Source: an uncultured Clostridia bacterium
GTDB lineage: Bacteria; Bacillota; Clostridia; Lachnospirales; CAG-274
Length of the DNA: 18,828 nt
Reading direction: 5' to 3'
Assembly (NCBI GenBank): GCA_947589405.1
Contig: CANQBT010000030.1
Location: 1 to 18,828, forward strand
Under the pieces are notes generated by a model. The model did no database searches. It was not told where the DNA came from and saw only the letters and a list, made by a program, of their open reading frames with translations. The translations under genes and the position numbers were made by a program. The first letter of the stretch is position 1. The number at the start of each line of letters is the position of its first letter. Positions 1-7,500 of the stretch are shown here, one piece after another.

Positions 1-664
1 CACAGCACACAATATTCATAAATACATTTATATAATTGGATTTATTGTGAAAATGCTCAAGCTCATGAAGAAGTATAAAATACAATTCACTTTCGTTGTA
101 ATTATCGGTATTTAAAAATATAGTTTGCTTTAAAAGTCCAAATTCCGACGGAGAATCAAAGCCGTGAAATATTACAACTCTTGTATTAAAATTGAAATTG
201 TATTTATTTTTTAAATTGGTTAAAATATTGTTTATTCTGTCATTATCACAGGGCGGTATTCTTTTTGCATTTTTACATAAAAAATAATATCCCGCAAAAT
301 ATTTTGACAATGAAATAACAGCACCTAATGCCCATATAAAACATAGAATATGAAGCACATTTATAGAATTATCTGCATTGACAGATATAATAGGCGTATT
401 TACCATTTCTTTTATTCCATGCATAATAACATGATCCCTTATTCCCTTAGTAAAGCAGAACTCAAAGGGCAGAAGAAGCCTTAATCCTATTATAAGTATA
501 AAAATATATGTAAAAGCAATATTGATCTTTGGAATAAATTTTATCCTGTCTGTTATAAATATTAAAAGCAATATAACAATACTTGTAATAATTATTGTAT
601 TAATAAAAGAATACAATGTAAGTCTTGCAAAATAGTCTATAGGGATATGTACCACATCTTCCAT
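1..664 (-). CDS. BlaR1-like M56 membrane metalloprotease, copy 3 (partial)
   Basis: This is the third gene of a tandem array. It reads leftward off the window edge, so the C-terminal part is missing. About 220 residues are visible: N-terminal membrane segments around residues 15-70 and 102-127, then a cytoplasmic region with the zinc motif HELEH near residues 200-204, as in M56 peptidases of the BlaR1/MecR1 type. Start: two ATGs lie six bases apart (ending at 670 and 664). AAAGGAG lies one base before the first and seven before the second, so I chose the second. The front half resembles copy 2 and diverges from copy 1. The zinc-domain half is almost identical to copy 1 (bases 1-265 against 2435-2700, about eight differences in the first 260). 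This mosaic suggests gene conversion. The proteolytic role is inferred from family and motif; the signal sensed is unknown. Confidence 0.88.
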   Translation of the reverse strand, partial: MEDVVHIPIDYFARLTLYSFINTIIITSIVILLLIFITDRIKFIPKINIAFTYIFILIIGLRLLLPFEFCFTKGIRDHVIMHGIKEMVNTPIISVNADNSINVLHILCFIWALGAVISLSKYFAGYYFLCKNAKRIPPCDNDRINNILTNLKNKYNFNFNTRVVIFHGFDSPSEFGLLKQTIFLNTDNYNESELYFILLHELEHFHNKSNYINVFMNIVCC

Positions 665-703
665 TTTCATTCTCCTTTCTGTCCTGAAATGCTTTTTCCG
701 ATT

Positions 704-1873
704 TTAATTTTCTACTATCGGTACATTAGGAAGTTCTTTCATATTGGGATTTTTAAGCAGTCTTTCGCCGTTGTAAAACAATACATAATAATCTCCTTCT
801 TTTACAATATAAGAATTACTGCTGTTAAACATATCACCTGTCAATGGCATCAGCTCTGCTTTCGGCGGTTCTCCTGCCGGCTGCACCACATATCTTGCAG
901 AACAGAAAACATAAAAAGACATAATTATCAGCATCAAAACACATATCGGTGTGTTGATATTCTTGTTCTCGGCAAGTGTTTTGAATCGGTTGAGAAGCTT
1001 ATTTTTACTGCCTATGCCTATTATAGATTCTGTAAGAGCTCGGTTGTTTTTAGTATTATTATCTGATTTGTATATATCAAAAATACATCTTAAATAATCG
1101 TATTTCTCATCGTGACTAAGTTCCTTTGCAACAAAGCTGTCAACATATGTTTCTATCAACTCATCAACATGATTTTTAAAAAGCTTCACAACAGGATACC
1201 ACCAGTATACACAGCTTACAACAGATAAAAACATGCTCATGACATTTGACCGATTGTGGAAATGTTCAAGCTCGTGAAGCAGTATGAAATACAGCTCCCT
1301 GTCGGTATATTTATCACTATTCAGAAAAATTGTCTGACTTAATATGCCAAATTCGGAAGGTGAATCCAAAAATGGGAATATTATAACATTGGTATCGAAA
1401 TCAAAATCAAATTTATATTTTAAACTAGATAAAATATTATTTATCCTGCTATCCTTACATATGGGAAGCCGTTTTGACAGCTTCACTAATTTATAATAAG
1501 CGCTGAAATATCTGAAAAGCGCAATGACTGCGCCTAATATCCATATAAAGCACAATATATGAAGTATATTAATATTACTATAAGTATTGATATGTATAAT
1601 GGGCGTTTTGGATAATTCTTTAATCTTGTTCATAATTACAAAAGAATTGATCCCTTTTGTAAATGAAAATTCAAAAGGAGTAAGAAGCCGTATACCTATT
1701 ATAAATACAGCCAGATATGTAAATGCAATATTCACTTTAGGCAGAAATTTTATTCTGTTTGTAATAAATATCAGCAATAAAATTAAAATGCCTGTGATTA
1801 TTGTTGTGTTTAAGAAAGAGTATAGGGTAAATTTTACAAGGGGATATAAAGTCATACTGACTGTATCTTCCAT
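704..1873 (-). CDS. BlaR1-like M56 membrane metalloprotease, copy 2
   Basis: This is an integral membrane zinc peptidase of family M56, in which a sensor protease triggers inactivation of a BlaI-type repressor. Counted from the upstream ATG at 1879 (391 residues), hydrophobic segments lie near 18-40, 48-68, 103-128 and 310-330, with a further hydrophobic stretch near 215-235. HELEH at 202-206 supplies two zinc ligands and the glutamate base, and the ELIETYVDSFV stretch near 240-250 should supply the third ligand. After the last membrane span only about 60 residues remain. There is no penicillin-binding domain like that of BlaR1, so a beta-lactam signal is not supported. The ribosome binding site AAAGGAG is one base from the ATG at 1879 and seven from the one at 1873, so I prefer 1873. 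The gene lies 43-49 bases after copy 1 and 33-39 bases before copy 3, with no terminator seen between them, consistent with one operon. Confidence 0.9.
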   Translation of the reverse strand: MEDTVSMTLYPLVKFTLYSFLNTTIITGILILLLIFITNRIKFLPKVNIAFTYLAVFIIGIRLLTPFEFSFTKGINSFVIMNKIKELSKTPIIHINTYSNINILHILCFIWILGAVIALFRYFSAYYKLVKLSKRLPICKDSRINNILSSLKYKFDFDFDTNVIIFPFLDSPSEFGILSQTIFLNSDKYTDRELYFILLHELEHFHNRSNVMSMFLSVVSCVYWWYPVVKLFKNHVDELIETYVDSFVAKELSHDEKYDYLRCIFDIYKSDNNTKNNRALTESIIGIGSKNKLLNRFKTLAENKNINTPICVLMLIIMSFYVFCSARYVVQPAGEPPKAELMPLTGDMFNSSNSYIVKEGDYYVLFYNGERLLKNPNMKELPNVPIVEN

Positions 1874-1922
1874 TTTCATTCTCCTTTTGTTTTTGGAATA
1901 TTTGTTTTTTCAATTCAACATT

Positions 1923-3098
1923 TCAGTCACCTATATATGGCACATTTGGTAAATTCTCTAAAATTGGATTTTGAACTGTAAAAGATACATTACCATTATT
2001 ATAATGCAATACATAAGTATTTTTATCTTTTGTGATATATGAATTTTCCGATGTAAAATCATTGCTCTCAAAATTAATCTCTTCTTCGGGAGGCAACCCT
2101 GCATTTTGCACTACGTATCTTCCCGAGCAAAAAATATAAAAAGACATAACAAGCAATATTAAAATACATATTGGAGCGTTTATTTTTTTAGTTTCGGTCA
2201 AAACTTTAAATCTGTTCAGCAATTTATTTTTTCTGCCTATGCCAATTATGGATTCTGTGGGAGCACTATCTTTTGATAAACTATCTTCCGATCTGTATAT
2301 ATCAAAAATACATTTCATGTAATTATACTTTCCGTTTCGGTCAAGCTCACTTGTAACGAAATCATCAACATATGTTTCTATCAATTCGTCAACGTGGTTT
2401 TTAAAAAGCTTAAGGATTGGATTCCACCAGTATACACAGCACACAATATTCATAAATACATTTATATAATTGGATTTATTGTGGAAATGCTCAAGCTCAT
2501 GAAGAAGTATAAAATACAATTCCTTTTCGCTATAATTATCGGTATTTAAAAATATAGTCTGCTTTAAAAGTCCAAACTCCGACGGAGAATCAAAGCCGTG
2601 AAATATCACAACTCTTGTATTAAAATTGAAATTGTATTTATTTTTTAAATTGGTTAAAATATTGTTTATTCTGTCATTATCACAGGGCGGTATTTTGTTT
2701 GCTTTTTTACATAAATAATAATATCCTGCAAAATATTTTGACAGAGAAATAACAGCGCCAAATATCCATATAAAGCACAAAATATGAAGTACATTTATGG
2801 AGCTGTCTGCATTGATATGAATAACAGGTATATTGGTTATTTCCTTTATTTTGTGCATAACATTATGTGAGCTGACGGCTTTTGTAAAGTAATATTCAAA
2901 CGGTGTAAGAAGTCTTATCCCTATTATTGATACAGACAAATATGTAAAAACAATATTTATCTTTGGAAGAAATTTTATTCTCTCAGTTATAAATATCAGA
3001 AGCAGTATAATAATGCTTGTAAAAATTATGGTATTTATAACAGAATAACGTGTAAGAGCTATCCATACGCCTGTATTTATATGTATCTCCTCACGCAT
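1923..3098 (-). CDS. BlaR1-like M56 membrane metalloprotease, copy 1
   Basis: This is the first of the tandem M56 genes, 391 residues, directly behind the repressor gene (two bases between the repressor stop and this ATG), so the two are probably translationally coupled. Membrane segments lie near 18-38, 47-66, 102-127 and 310-330; the zinc motif HELEH is at about 200-204. The short tail after the last span shares with copy 2 a pattern NSYI..YVL.YN..NP..LPNVP, which may be the extracytoplasmic sensing part (inference). There is no penicillin-binding domain. GGAG stands seven bases before the ATG, which also guides the start choice in copies 2 and 3. Family members cut or trigger cutting of a BlaI/MecI repressor; the adjacent BlaI-type gene is the obvious partner. 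Confidence 0.9.
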   Translation of the reverse strand: MREEIHINTGVWIALTRYSVINTIIFTSIIILLLIFITERIKFLPKINIVFTYLSVSIIGIRLLTPFEYYFTKAVSSHNVMHKIKEITNIPVIHINADSSINVLHILCFIWIFGAVISLSKYFAGYYYLCKKANKIPPCDNDRINNILTNLKNKYNFNFNTRVVIFHGFDSPSEFGLLKQTIFLNTDNYSEKELYFILLHELEHFHNKSNYINVFMNIVCCVYWWNPILKLFKNHVDELIETYVDDFVTSELDRNGKYNYMKCIFDIYRSEDSLSKDSAPTESIIGIGRKNKLLNRFKVLTETKKINAPICILILLVMSFYIFCSGRYVVQNAGLPPEEEINFESNDFTSENSYITKDKNTYVLHYNNGNVSFTVQNPILENLPNVPYIGD

Positions 3099-3100
3099 TG

Positions 3101-3502
3101 TTATTCTCCTTTTTTGTCATTATGAGCCTCGTCAAGAAATTCTTCTATCGCTTTCATATATTCGCTGTTTCTGTTTTTATCCTTTTTTACAATATAATTG
3201 AGCAATTCCTTCAAATCTATCACTCTGTTGTTGAATCGGTATACCTCCTTTGTAAGGTTAGCCATATATTCCGTTAATGATAGAGTAGGGGCATAAAGTC
3301 GACCGGGAGATTTAACAACACGCACTCTGCCGACCACTTCTATAAATCCTCTCTCCTCCAGCTTATTGATGATTTTGTGAACAGAGCCTTCCGATACATT
3401 TTTTGTCTTTGTTATAATTTCCGAAACGAGCATGGGTCTGTCGCTGTCCCACATGACCTTCATAATTTCATATTCCTTTGAGTTTAAGTCCATTTTTATC
3501 AT
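3101..3502 (-). CDS. BlaI/MecI-type winged-helix repressor
   Basis: A 133-residue member of the BlaI/MecI/CopY family of dimeric winged-helix repressors, close to the usual length of about 125. The N-terminal winged helix covers about residues 5-75 (LNSKEYEIMKVMW; recognition helix around SEGSVHKIINKLEERG). A C-terminal dimerisation helix region covers about 85-125. In S. aureus BlaI the activated sensor leads to cleavage between Asn101 and Phe102. Here LLNYIVKK places Asn102-Tyr103 at the equivalent place, so cleavage control by the M56 partners is likely (inference). AGAGGA lies four bases before the ATG at 3502; a second ATG (Met4) at 3493 is possible but worse spaced. It is the first gene of the operon and probably regulates its own promoter. 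Confidence 0.9.
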   Translation of the reverse strand: MIKMDLNSKEYEIMKVMWDSDRPMLVSEIITKTKNVSEGSVHKIINKLEERGFIEVVGRVRVVKSPGRLYAPTLSLTEYMANLTKEVYRFNNRVIDLKELLNYIVKKDKNRNSEYMKAIEEFLDEAHNDKKGE

Positions 3503-3580
3503 AATATCCTCTTTTCCAATGTAATGATTTATACTTTATAATTTATTAAAATCTATAATTTATATGGTGTCTTTGTAATT

Positions 3581-3609
3581 ATTATATATATTATTGCAAA
3601 AATTGTCAA
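3581..3609 (-). promoter_or_regulatory. Promoter of the BlaI-M56 operon
   Basis: Read on the minus strand, TTGACA (3604-3609) is followed by a 17-base spacer and TATAAT (3581-3586), a perfect sigma-A consensus. The start point would be near 3574, about 70 bases before the repressor ATG. The -35 box lies inside an inverted repeat (3603-3624). On the minus strand ATTACA occurs just after the -10 box and again about 54 bases downstream. These are possible half-sites for a BlaI-type protein (family operators carry TACA/TGTA dyads), but a proper dyad is not evident. Confidence 0.8.
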
Positions 3610-3624
3610 TATAATAATTGACAA
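3603..3624. promoter_or_regulatory. Palindrome joining two divergent -35 boxes, candidate operator
   Basis: A perfect inverted repeat, TTGTCAAT-N6-ATTGACAA, places one TTGACA on each strand. The left arm is the -35 box of the BlaI operon promoter and the right arm the -35 box of a plus-strand candidate promoter. A dimer bound here would cover both. No typical TACA..TGTA dyad is present, so the binding protein is uncertain. Confidence 0.6.
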
Positions 3625-3646
3625 ATGGAAAAAGGTAGTTTAATAT
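3618..3646 (+). promoter_or_regulatory. Candidate divergent promoter
   Basis: TTGACA (3618-3623), a 17-base spacer, then TAATAT (3641-3646). It points away from the BlaI operon into a stretch with no gene until the pectate lyase at 4529. A second small dyad, ACAAT-N4-ATTGT (3669-3682), lies where the start of its transcript would be. The product, if any, would be an untranslated RNA or a very long leader. Sequence resemblance only. Confidence 0.45.
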
Positions 3647-3748
3647 AGATAATAGATTTTCATATTTTACAATCTATATTGTGGAATGGGATAATAGAAA
3701 AATGGTGTAATTAAGAAATATCTTACGACAACGATAATTAAATATTGC

Positions 3749-3797
3749 ACCCTTCCGTCAGCTTGCGCTGACACCTTCCCTCAGAGAGGGACGGCTT
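3749..3797 (+). repeat. Foldable interspersed repeat, element R1
   Basis: The core reads CCGTC, a variable hairpin, GACACCTTCCCTC, a short loop, GAGGGACGG. Hairpin 1 is GTCAGC-TTGC-GCTGAC (3757-3772); hairpin 2 is CCCTC-AGA-GAGGG; CCGTC and GACGG can close an outer stem. It is built like elements R4 and R9 but with a different first hairpin. The last 19 bases recur in R2. Confidence 0.7.
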
Positions 3798-3814
3798 GTG
3801 AGAGAACTGTTAGA

Positions 3815-3856
3815 TTTGCCGTAGGCAAAGTGCTGAACCTCAGAGAGGGACGGCTT
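3815..3856 (+). repeat. Foldable interspersed repeat, element R2 (truncated)
   Basis: A hairpin TTTGCC-GTA-GGCAAA (3815-3829) is followed by a 19-base end (3838-3856) identical to that of R1 (3779-3797). It looks like a partial copy whose first hairpin has another sequence. Confidence 0.6.
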
Positions 3857-3967
3857 AAGTGTGCGTATTTCTCACTTTCTTGTTTAGTGGTAAATACCGG
3901 CTTTTTAACATTATTAAGGCATTTGAAGAACATAAACCTAAGGCGTCCCTCTTCTTTCTTTAAACAG

Positions 3968-4061
3968 CCTCCCCTAGCTCAATTTTATATTGAGCGTCAA
4001 GGGGAGGGGGACCATTTCAAACAATTTTTATTGTTTGAAATGGTGGAAGGGTTGTTCTAAG
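3968..4061 (-). repeat. Foldable interspersed repeat, element R3
   Basis: Two hairpins stand side by side. CCTCCCC (3968-3974) pairs with GGGGAGG (4001-4007) around an inner GCTCAAT/ATTGAGC stem. A perfect 15-bp stem, 4011-4025 with 4030-4044, carries a TTTT loop. Read on the minus strand the element matches 14262-14350 in order, including the GAACGACCC-like flank and the TTTCAAACA stem, so it is an inverted copy of that family. Confidence 0.75.
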
Positions 4062-4121
4062 GTGAAAGAATACTTCGGTATTTATGATAAACAAAAAATG
4101 TTTATAGAAATATAGTTGACT

Positions 4122-4218
4122 CTTCCGTCCGCCCAATGGAAATGTAATGTTATCGGAAAGAAACGATTGGTCGGACACCTTTCCCTTACGCCCTTAAGGG
4201 CTAAGGGACGGCAGAAGG
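4122..4218 (+). repeat. Foldable interspersed repeat, element R4
   Basis: CCGTC (4125-4129) and GACGG (4207-4211) can form an outer stem. Inside are a hairpin of 11-bp arms with one mismatch (4127-4137 with 4166-4176) and a second of CCCTTA/TAAGGG around GCCCTTAAGGGC (4183-4207). The first hairpin and its right flank match R9 at 14516-14569 with about 8 differences in 54 bases. Confidence 0.75.
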
Positions 4219-4357
4219 AGAGCGTTAAAGAAAAATTTTATTTTTCAATAACATTATATATTCCCCCTAACAACTCAAATCATATTACAATTAATTTGTA
4301 TTTATTATATTACTTTTATATTCCGATATAGTAAGATAATAAAATTGAAACAAGGTA

Positions 4358-4386
4358 TTGACAAATTTTAAATTTAGATTTATAAT
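4358..4386 (+). promoter_or_regulatory. Promoter of the pectate lyase gene
   Basis: TTGACA (4358-4363), 17 bases, TATAAT (4381-4386): a perfect sigma-A consensus. The transcript would start near 4393 and carry a leader of about 135 bases. Confidence 0.82.
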
Positions 4387-4423
4387 CATAAACAAATAAC
4401 AATGTTTAAAATTTACAGTATAT

Positions 4424-4478
4424 AAATTTTACCCTCCCTCTTGGTTTTCAAGGGGGGGGGTAAATTGGTTTATAAATA
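4424..4478 (+). promoter_or_regulatory. Leader hairpin with a nine-G run
   Basis: Within the pectate lyase leader, TTTACCCTCCC can pair with the G-rich side ending GGGTAAA across a short loop. The imperfect outer arms TATAAA/TTTATA lengthen the dyad. A run of nine G (4452-4460) lies in the right arm. No T-run follows, so it is not a normal terminator. It could stabilise the mRNA or vary by slippage; both ideas are inference. Confidence 0.5.
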
Positions 4479-4528
4479 ACGCAACTGATTTAAAATTTAA
4501 AACACTTAATTTAAAAAGGAGGAATATT

Positions 4529-7500
4529 ATGTTCAGAAAAATTTTAGCGGGAGGTCTAAGCGTTGTACTTGCAGTTTCGGCAATGTCATTTACACCCTTT
4601 GCCCAAGAGAAGCAGCTTGCTTTCCCCGGCGCAGAGGGCGGCGGTATGTACTCTCAGGGCGCAAGAGCATCATCAAATTTTACCGTTTACCATGTTACCA
4701 ATCTTTACGACAGCGGAACGGGCTCCTTCAGAGATGCCGTGTCACAGGGCAACAGAATAATTGTATTTGATGTAGCGGGAAATATTATGCTTGAAAGCTC
4801 ATTGCAGATAAGAAGCAGCAATCTGACCATATTGGGACAGACTGCTCCAGGCGAGGGTATATGTGTAGGCGGAAACGATGTGCGTTTCAGCAATGCAAAC
4901 AATGTTATAATGCGATATATGCGTTTTCGTATGGGTGATATTTCCGACTCTCAGGAGGACGGCTTGGGCGTAAGGAACTGCACAGAGGTCATACTTGACC
5001 ATTGCAGCGTCAGCTGGAGTATAGACGAATGTCTTTCCGCCTATGAAAATAAAAACTTTACGGCACAGTACTGTATAATAAGCGAAAGTCTTAATCAGTC
5101 ACACCATGCCAAAGGCGATCATGGCTACGGCGGTATATGGGGCGGCACTAATGCCAGCTTCCACCACAATCTTATAGCTACCCACAACAGCAGAACACCG
5201 AGAGTAGGTTCAAGCGCTACTGTACACAGCTATCAGGACAGACCCGACTATGAAAGCCTTGTGGACATAAGGAACAATGTTATATACAACTGGGGCAATC
5301 AATGTGCCTACGGCGGTGAAAGAAATACAAGGATAAACCTTGTAAACAATTACTACAAGCCTACAGCTATAGCAAATCCCGATGCTAAATTTCTGTTTGA
5401 TACATATTCTGCCGACCTTACCGAAGAAATAGGCGGAACAATATATGCCAACGGAAATATTATGGAAGGCGATGAAGCAATGACAAACAACAACCGCATC
5501 GGGGTCGTTGCTCATCGTGACAGTATAGTATGGAAATGGTGCGAAAGTATATCAGACGGTTACACAGACGAGGAGGGTAAGCTTTGGGCAAACGACCAAT
5601 ATATTTATGACTATCCCGTAAATACCACAGACGCAAATACTGCCTATAACGATGTGCTTGAAAAGGCAGGGGCAAGCCATTACAGAGATCAAATCGATAC
5701 AAGAGTTATAAACGATGTCAGAAACGGCACTATGCCTACAGGCAGCAAATCGGTAGAGGGACTTATAGATTCTCAGAACGATGTAGGCGGTTGGGTATCT
5801 TTATACGGACAAAAGCCGGAGGATAAGGATAATGACGGTATGGCAGACCAATGGGAAAAAGACAACGGTCTTGACATATCAAAGAATGACAGTACGGATA
5901 TTGCCGATAACGGCTATACCAATATAGAGAACTACGGCGAATACATACTTGAAACGGAATATGAGGGCTACGGTGTTGACAGCTCTCTTCTCAAGGCTGA
6001 AATAGATATTGCAAGGGCATTGGTCGAAACCGATTACAGCAGAGAGGACTGGCAGGAGCTTCAGGGCAGATTATCAATGGCAGAATTGGCTTACTTTAAA
6101 TCTGCGCCTACACAGGAGGAAATAGATACTGCCTATGACAATTTGAGAAAGGTTGTGGACAGTCTTGTGGTAGACCATTCGGACATGCTCAGAAGTGCAA
6201 TACAGAGGGCAAAGGCAGTAGACCGCAACAGATATTCAAAGGAAAGCCTTGCCGTTCTTGATGAAGCGGTTGCAAAGGGTGAGGCAGACCTTGAAGCAGG
6301 AAATTCGGACAACTACCAAACCGATACGGAGGCTATAGATGCTGCCATAGAAGGGCTTAGTGACGGATATAAGGCAAGGATCAAGAAGGTCATAGACTTT
6401 ATAAAGACACTTGATTTAAGTAACCTTACAATTGCCTCAAGAAATAAGCTCAATGAAAGGCTGCAAGATGTGGAAAGGGTATATAATGACATCAACGCCA
6501 CCGAATCGGAGGCAGACGAGGCATACAACGCTGCCTGCGGTATATTCCGTGAGAAATACGATATAGTAAAAAAGGGCAGAGCTTTGCTTAAGTATGATTT
6601 TGAAAATGGATATAACGATGATTTAAGATTGGCGGACAGCATGGATCATTCTGTCGACGCAGTAGTTACCGTACAAAAGGGATATAAGGAAAACAACACA
6701 AATGTCGCTACAACGGACAGAACGGATCTGTACGGTGAAGATTATTTTGACAGATACGACACAGAGCATTTCAGAATATCCTGCGATATTGCATTAGGCG
6801 GCGATAAGGGTTATATTCTGGGATTTGTAAACCACGATGAAAATAACTATTATATTGAAAAGTCCGAAACGGGCTGGGAAATAAAAAGCGGCAGCAATAG
6901 CTTTAAACTTGACGGTGATTTTGACGGTATAATATCGACGGGAGATTGGAGCAATTTTGTCGTTGAGATAAACAAGCCCGAAAAACAGACAATATTCTAT
7001 ATCAACAATATTCCTATTTACAAGGGCAGCTTTGATAAGGATGCCAACGGATTCAAGTTTGTATTCAACAATAACACTTATGTTGATAACGTTATATTCA
7101 GCGATTTGACGGCAGCCGATGAATATATAGTAGGCGATTGTGATTTTAACGGAATCGTGGATACCGCCGACGTATCTCATCTTTTAAGCTGTGTTCTTTC
7201 GGGAGAAAGCACGGTAATGGAGCAGAATGTAGGCAAGAAGGCAATGGAATATACAGACCTTGACTGTAGCGGTATATTAGATTCCGCCGATGTGGCACAG
7301 CTTTTGCAGAAGGTACTGGACAGCACATATAAAACTCCTGCGGATATAGAATTCGGACCCACTATCGAAGCCACAACAGAGGAGACCACCGAAGAAACTA
7401 CGGAAACGACTACCTTAGACCCCAATACCATATATTATCCCGTTGAGGGTGGAGAGATACATATAGACAGGACAAACGGAACAGTAACAGGTTTCAGGGG

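Larger units (their letters stand above)
3503..4528. other. Gene-free divergent region (about 1 kb)
   Basis: The gap holds the divergent promoters at 3581-3646, four foldable repeat elements between 3749 and 4218, and the promoter and leader of the pectate lyase gene. Two short open frames (3830-4060 and 4116-4331) consist mostly of repeat sequence, lack ribosome binding sites and look unreal. Outside the repeats the DNA is very AT-rich. I see no tRNA or transposase. Confidence 0.7.

Noticed and set aside
647..1952. Plus-strand frames 647-1066 and 1587-1952
   Set aside because: They lie antisense to the M56 genes, lack ribosome binding sites, and have composition explained by hydrophobic codons read backwards.
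1..3502. A beta-lactam resistance operon of the bla or mec type
   Set aside because: The proteases lack a penicillin-binding domain, and no beta-lactamase or alternative penicillin-binding protein gene is visible in the window.
3779..3856. A CRISPR array, suggested by a repeated 19-base sequence
   Set aside because: Only two copies exist in this orientation, the repeats are ends of foldable elements, spacing is irregular and no cas gene is present.
3830..4331. Two short plus-strand frames, 3830-4060 and 4116-4331
   Set aside because: They consist mostly of repeat elements R2 to R4, start without ribosome binding sites and show no protein-like pattern.
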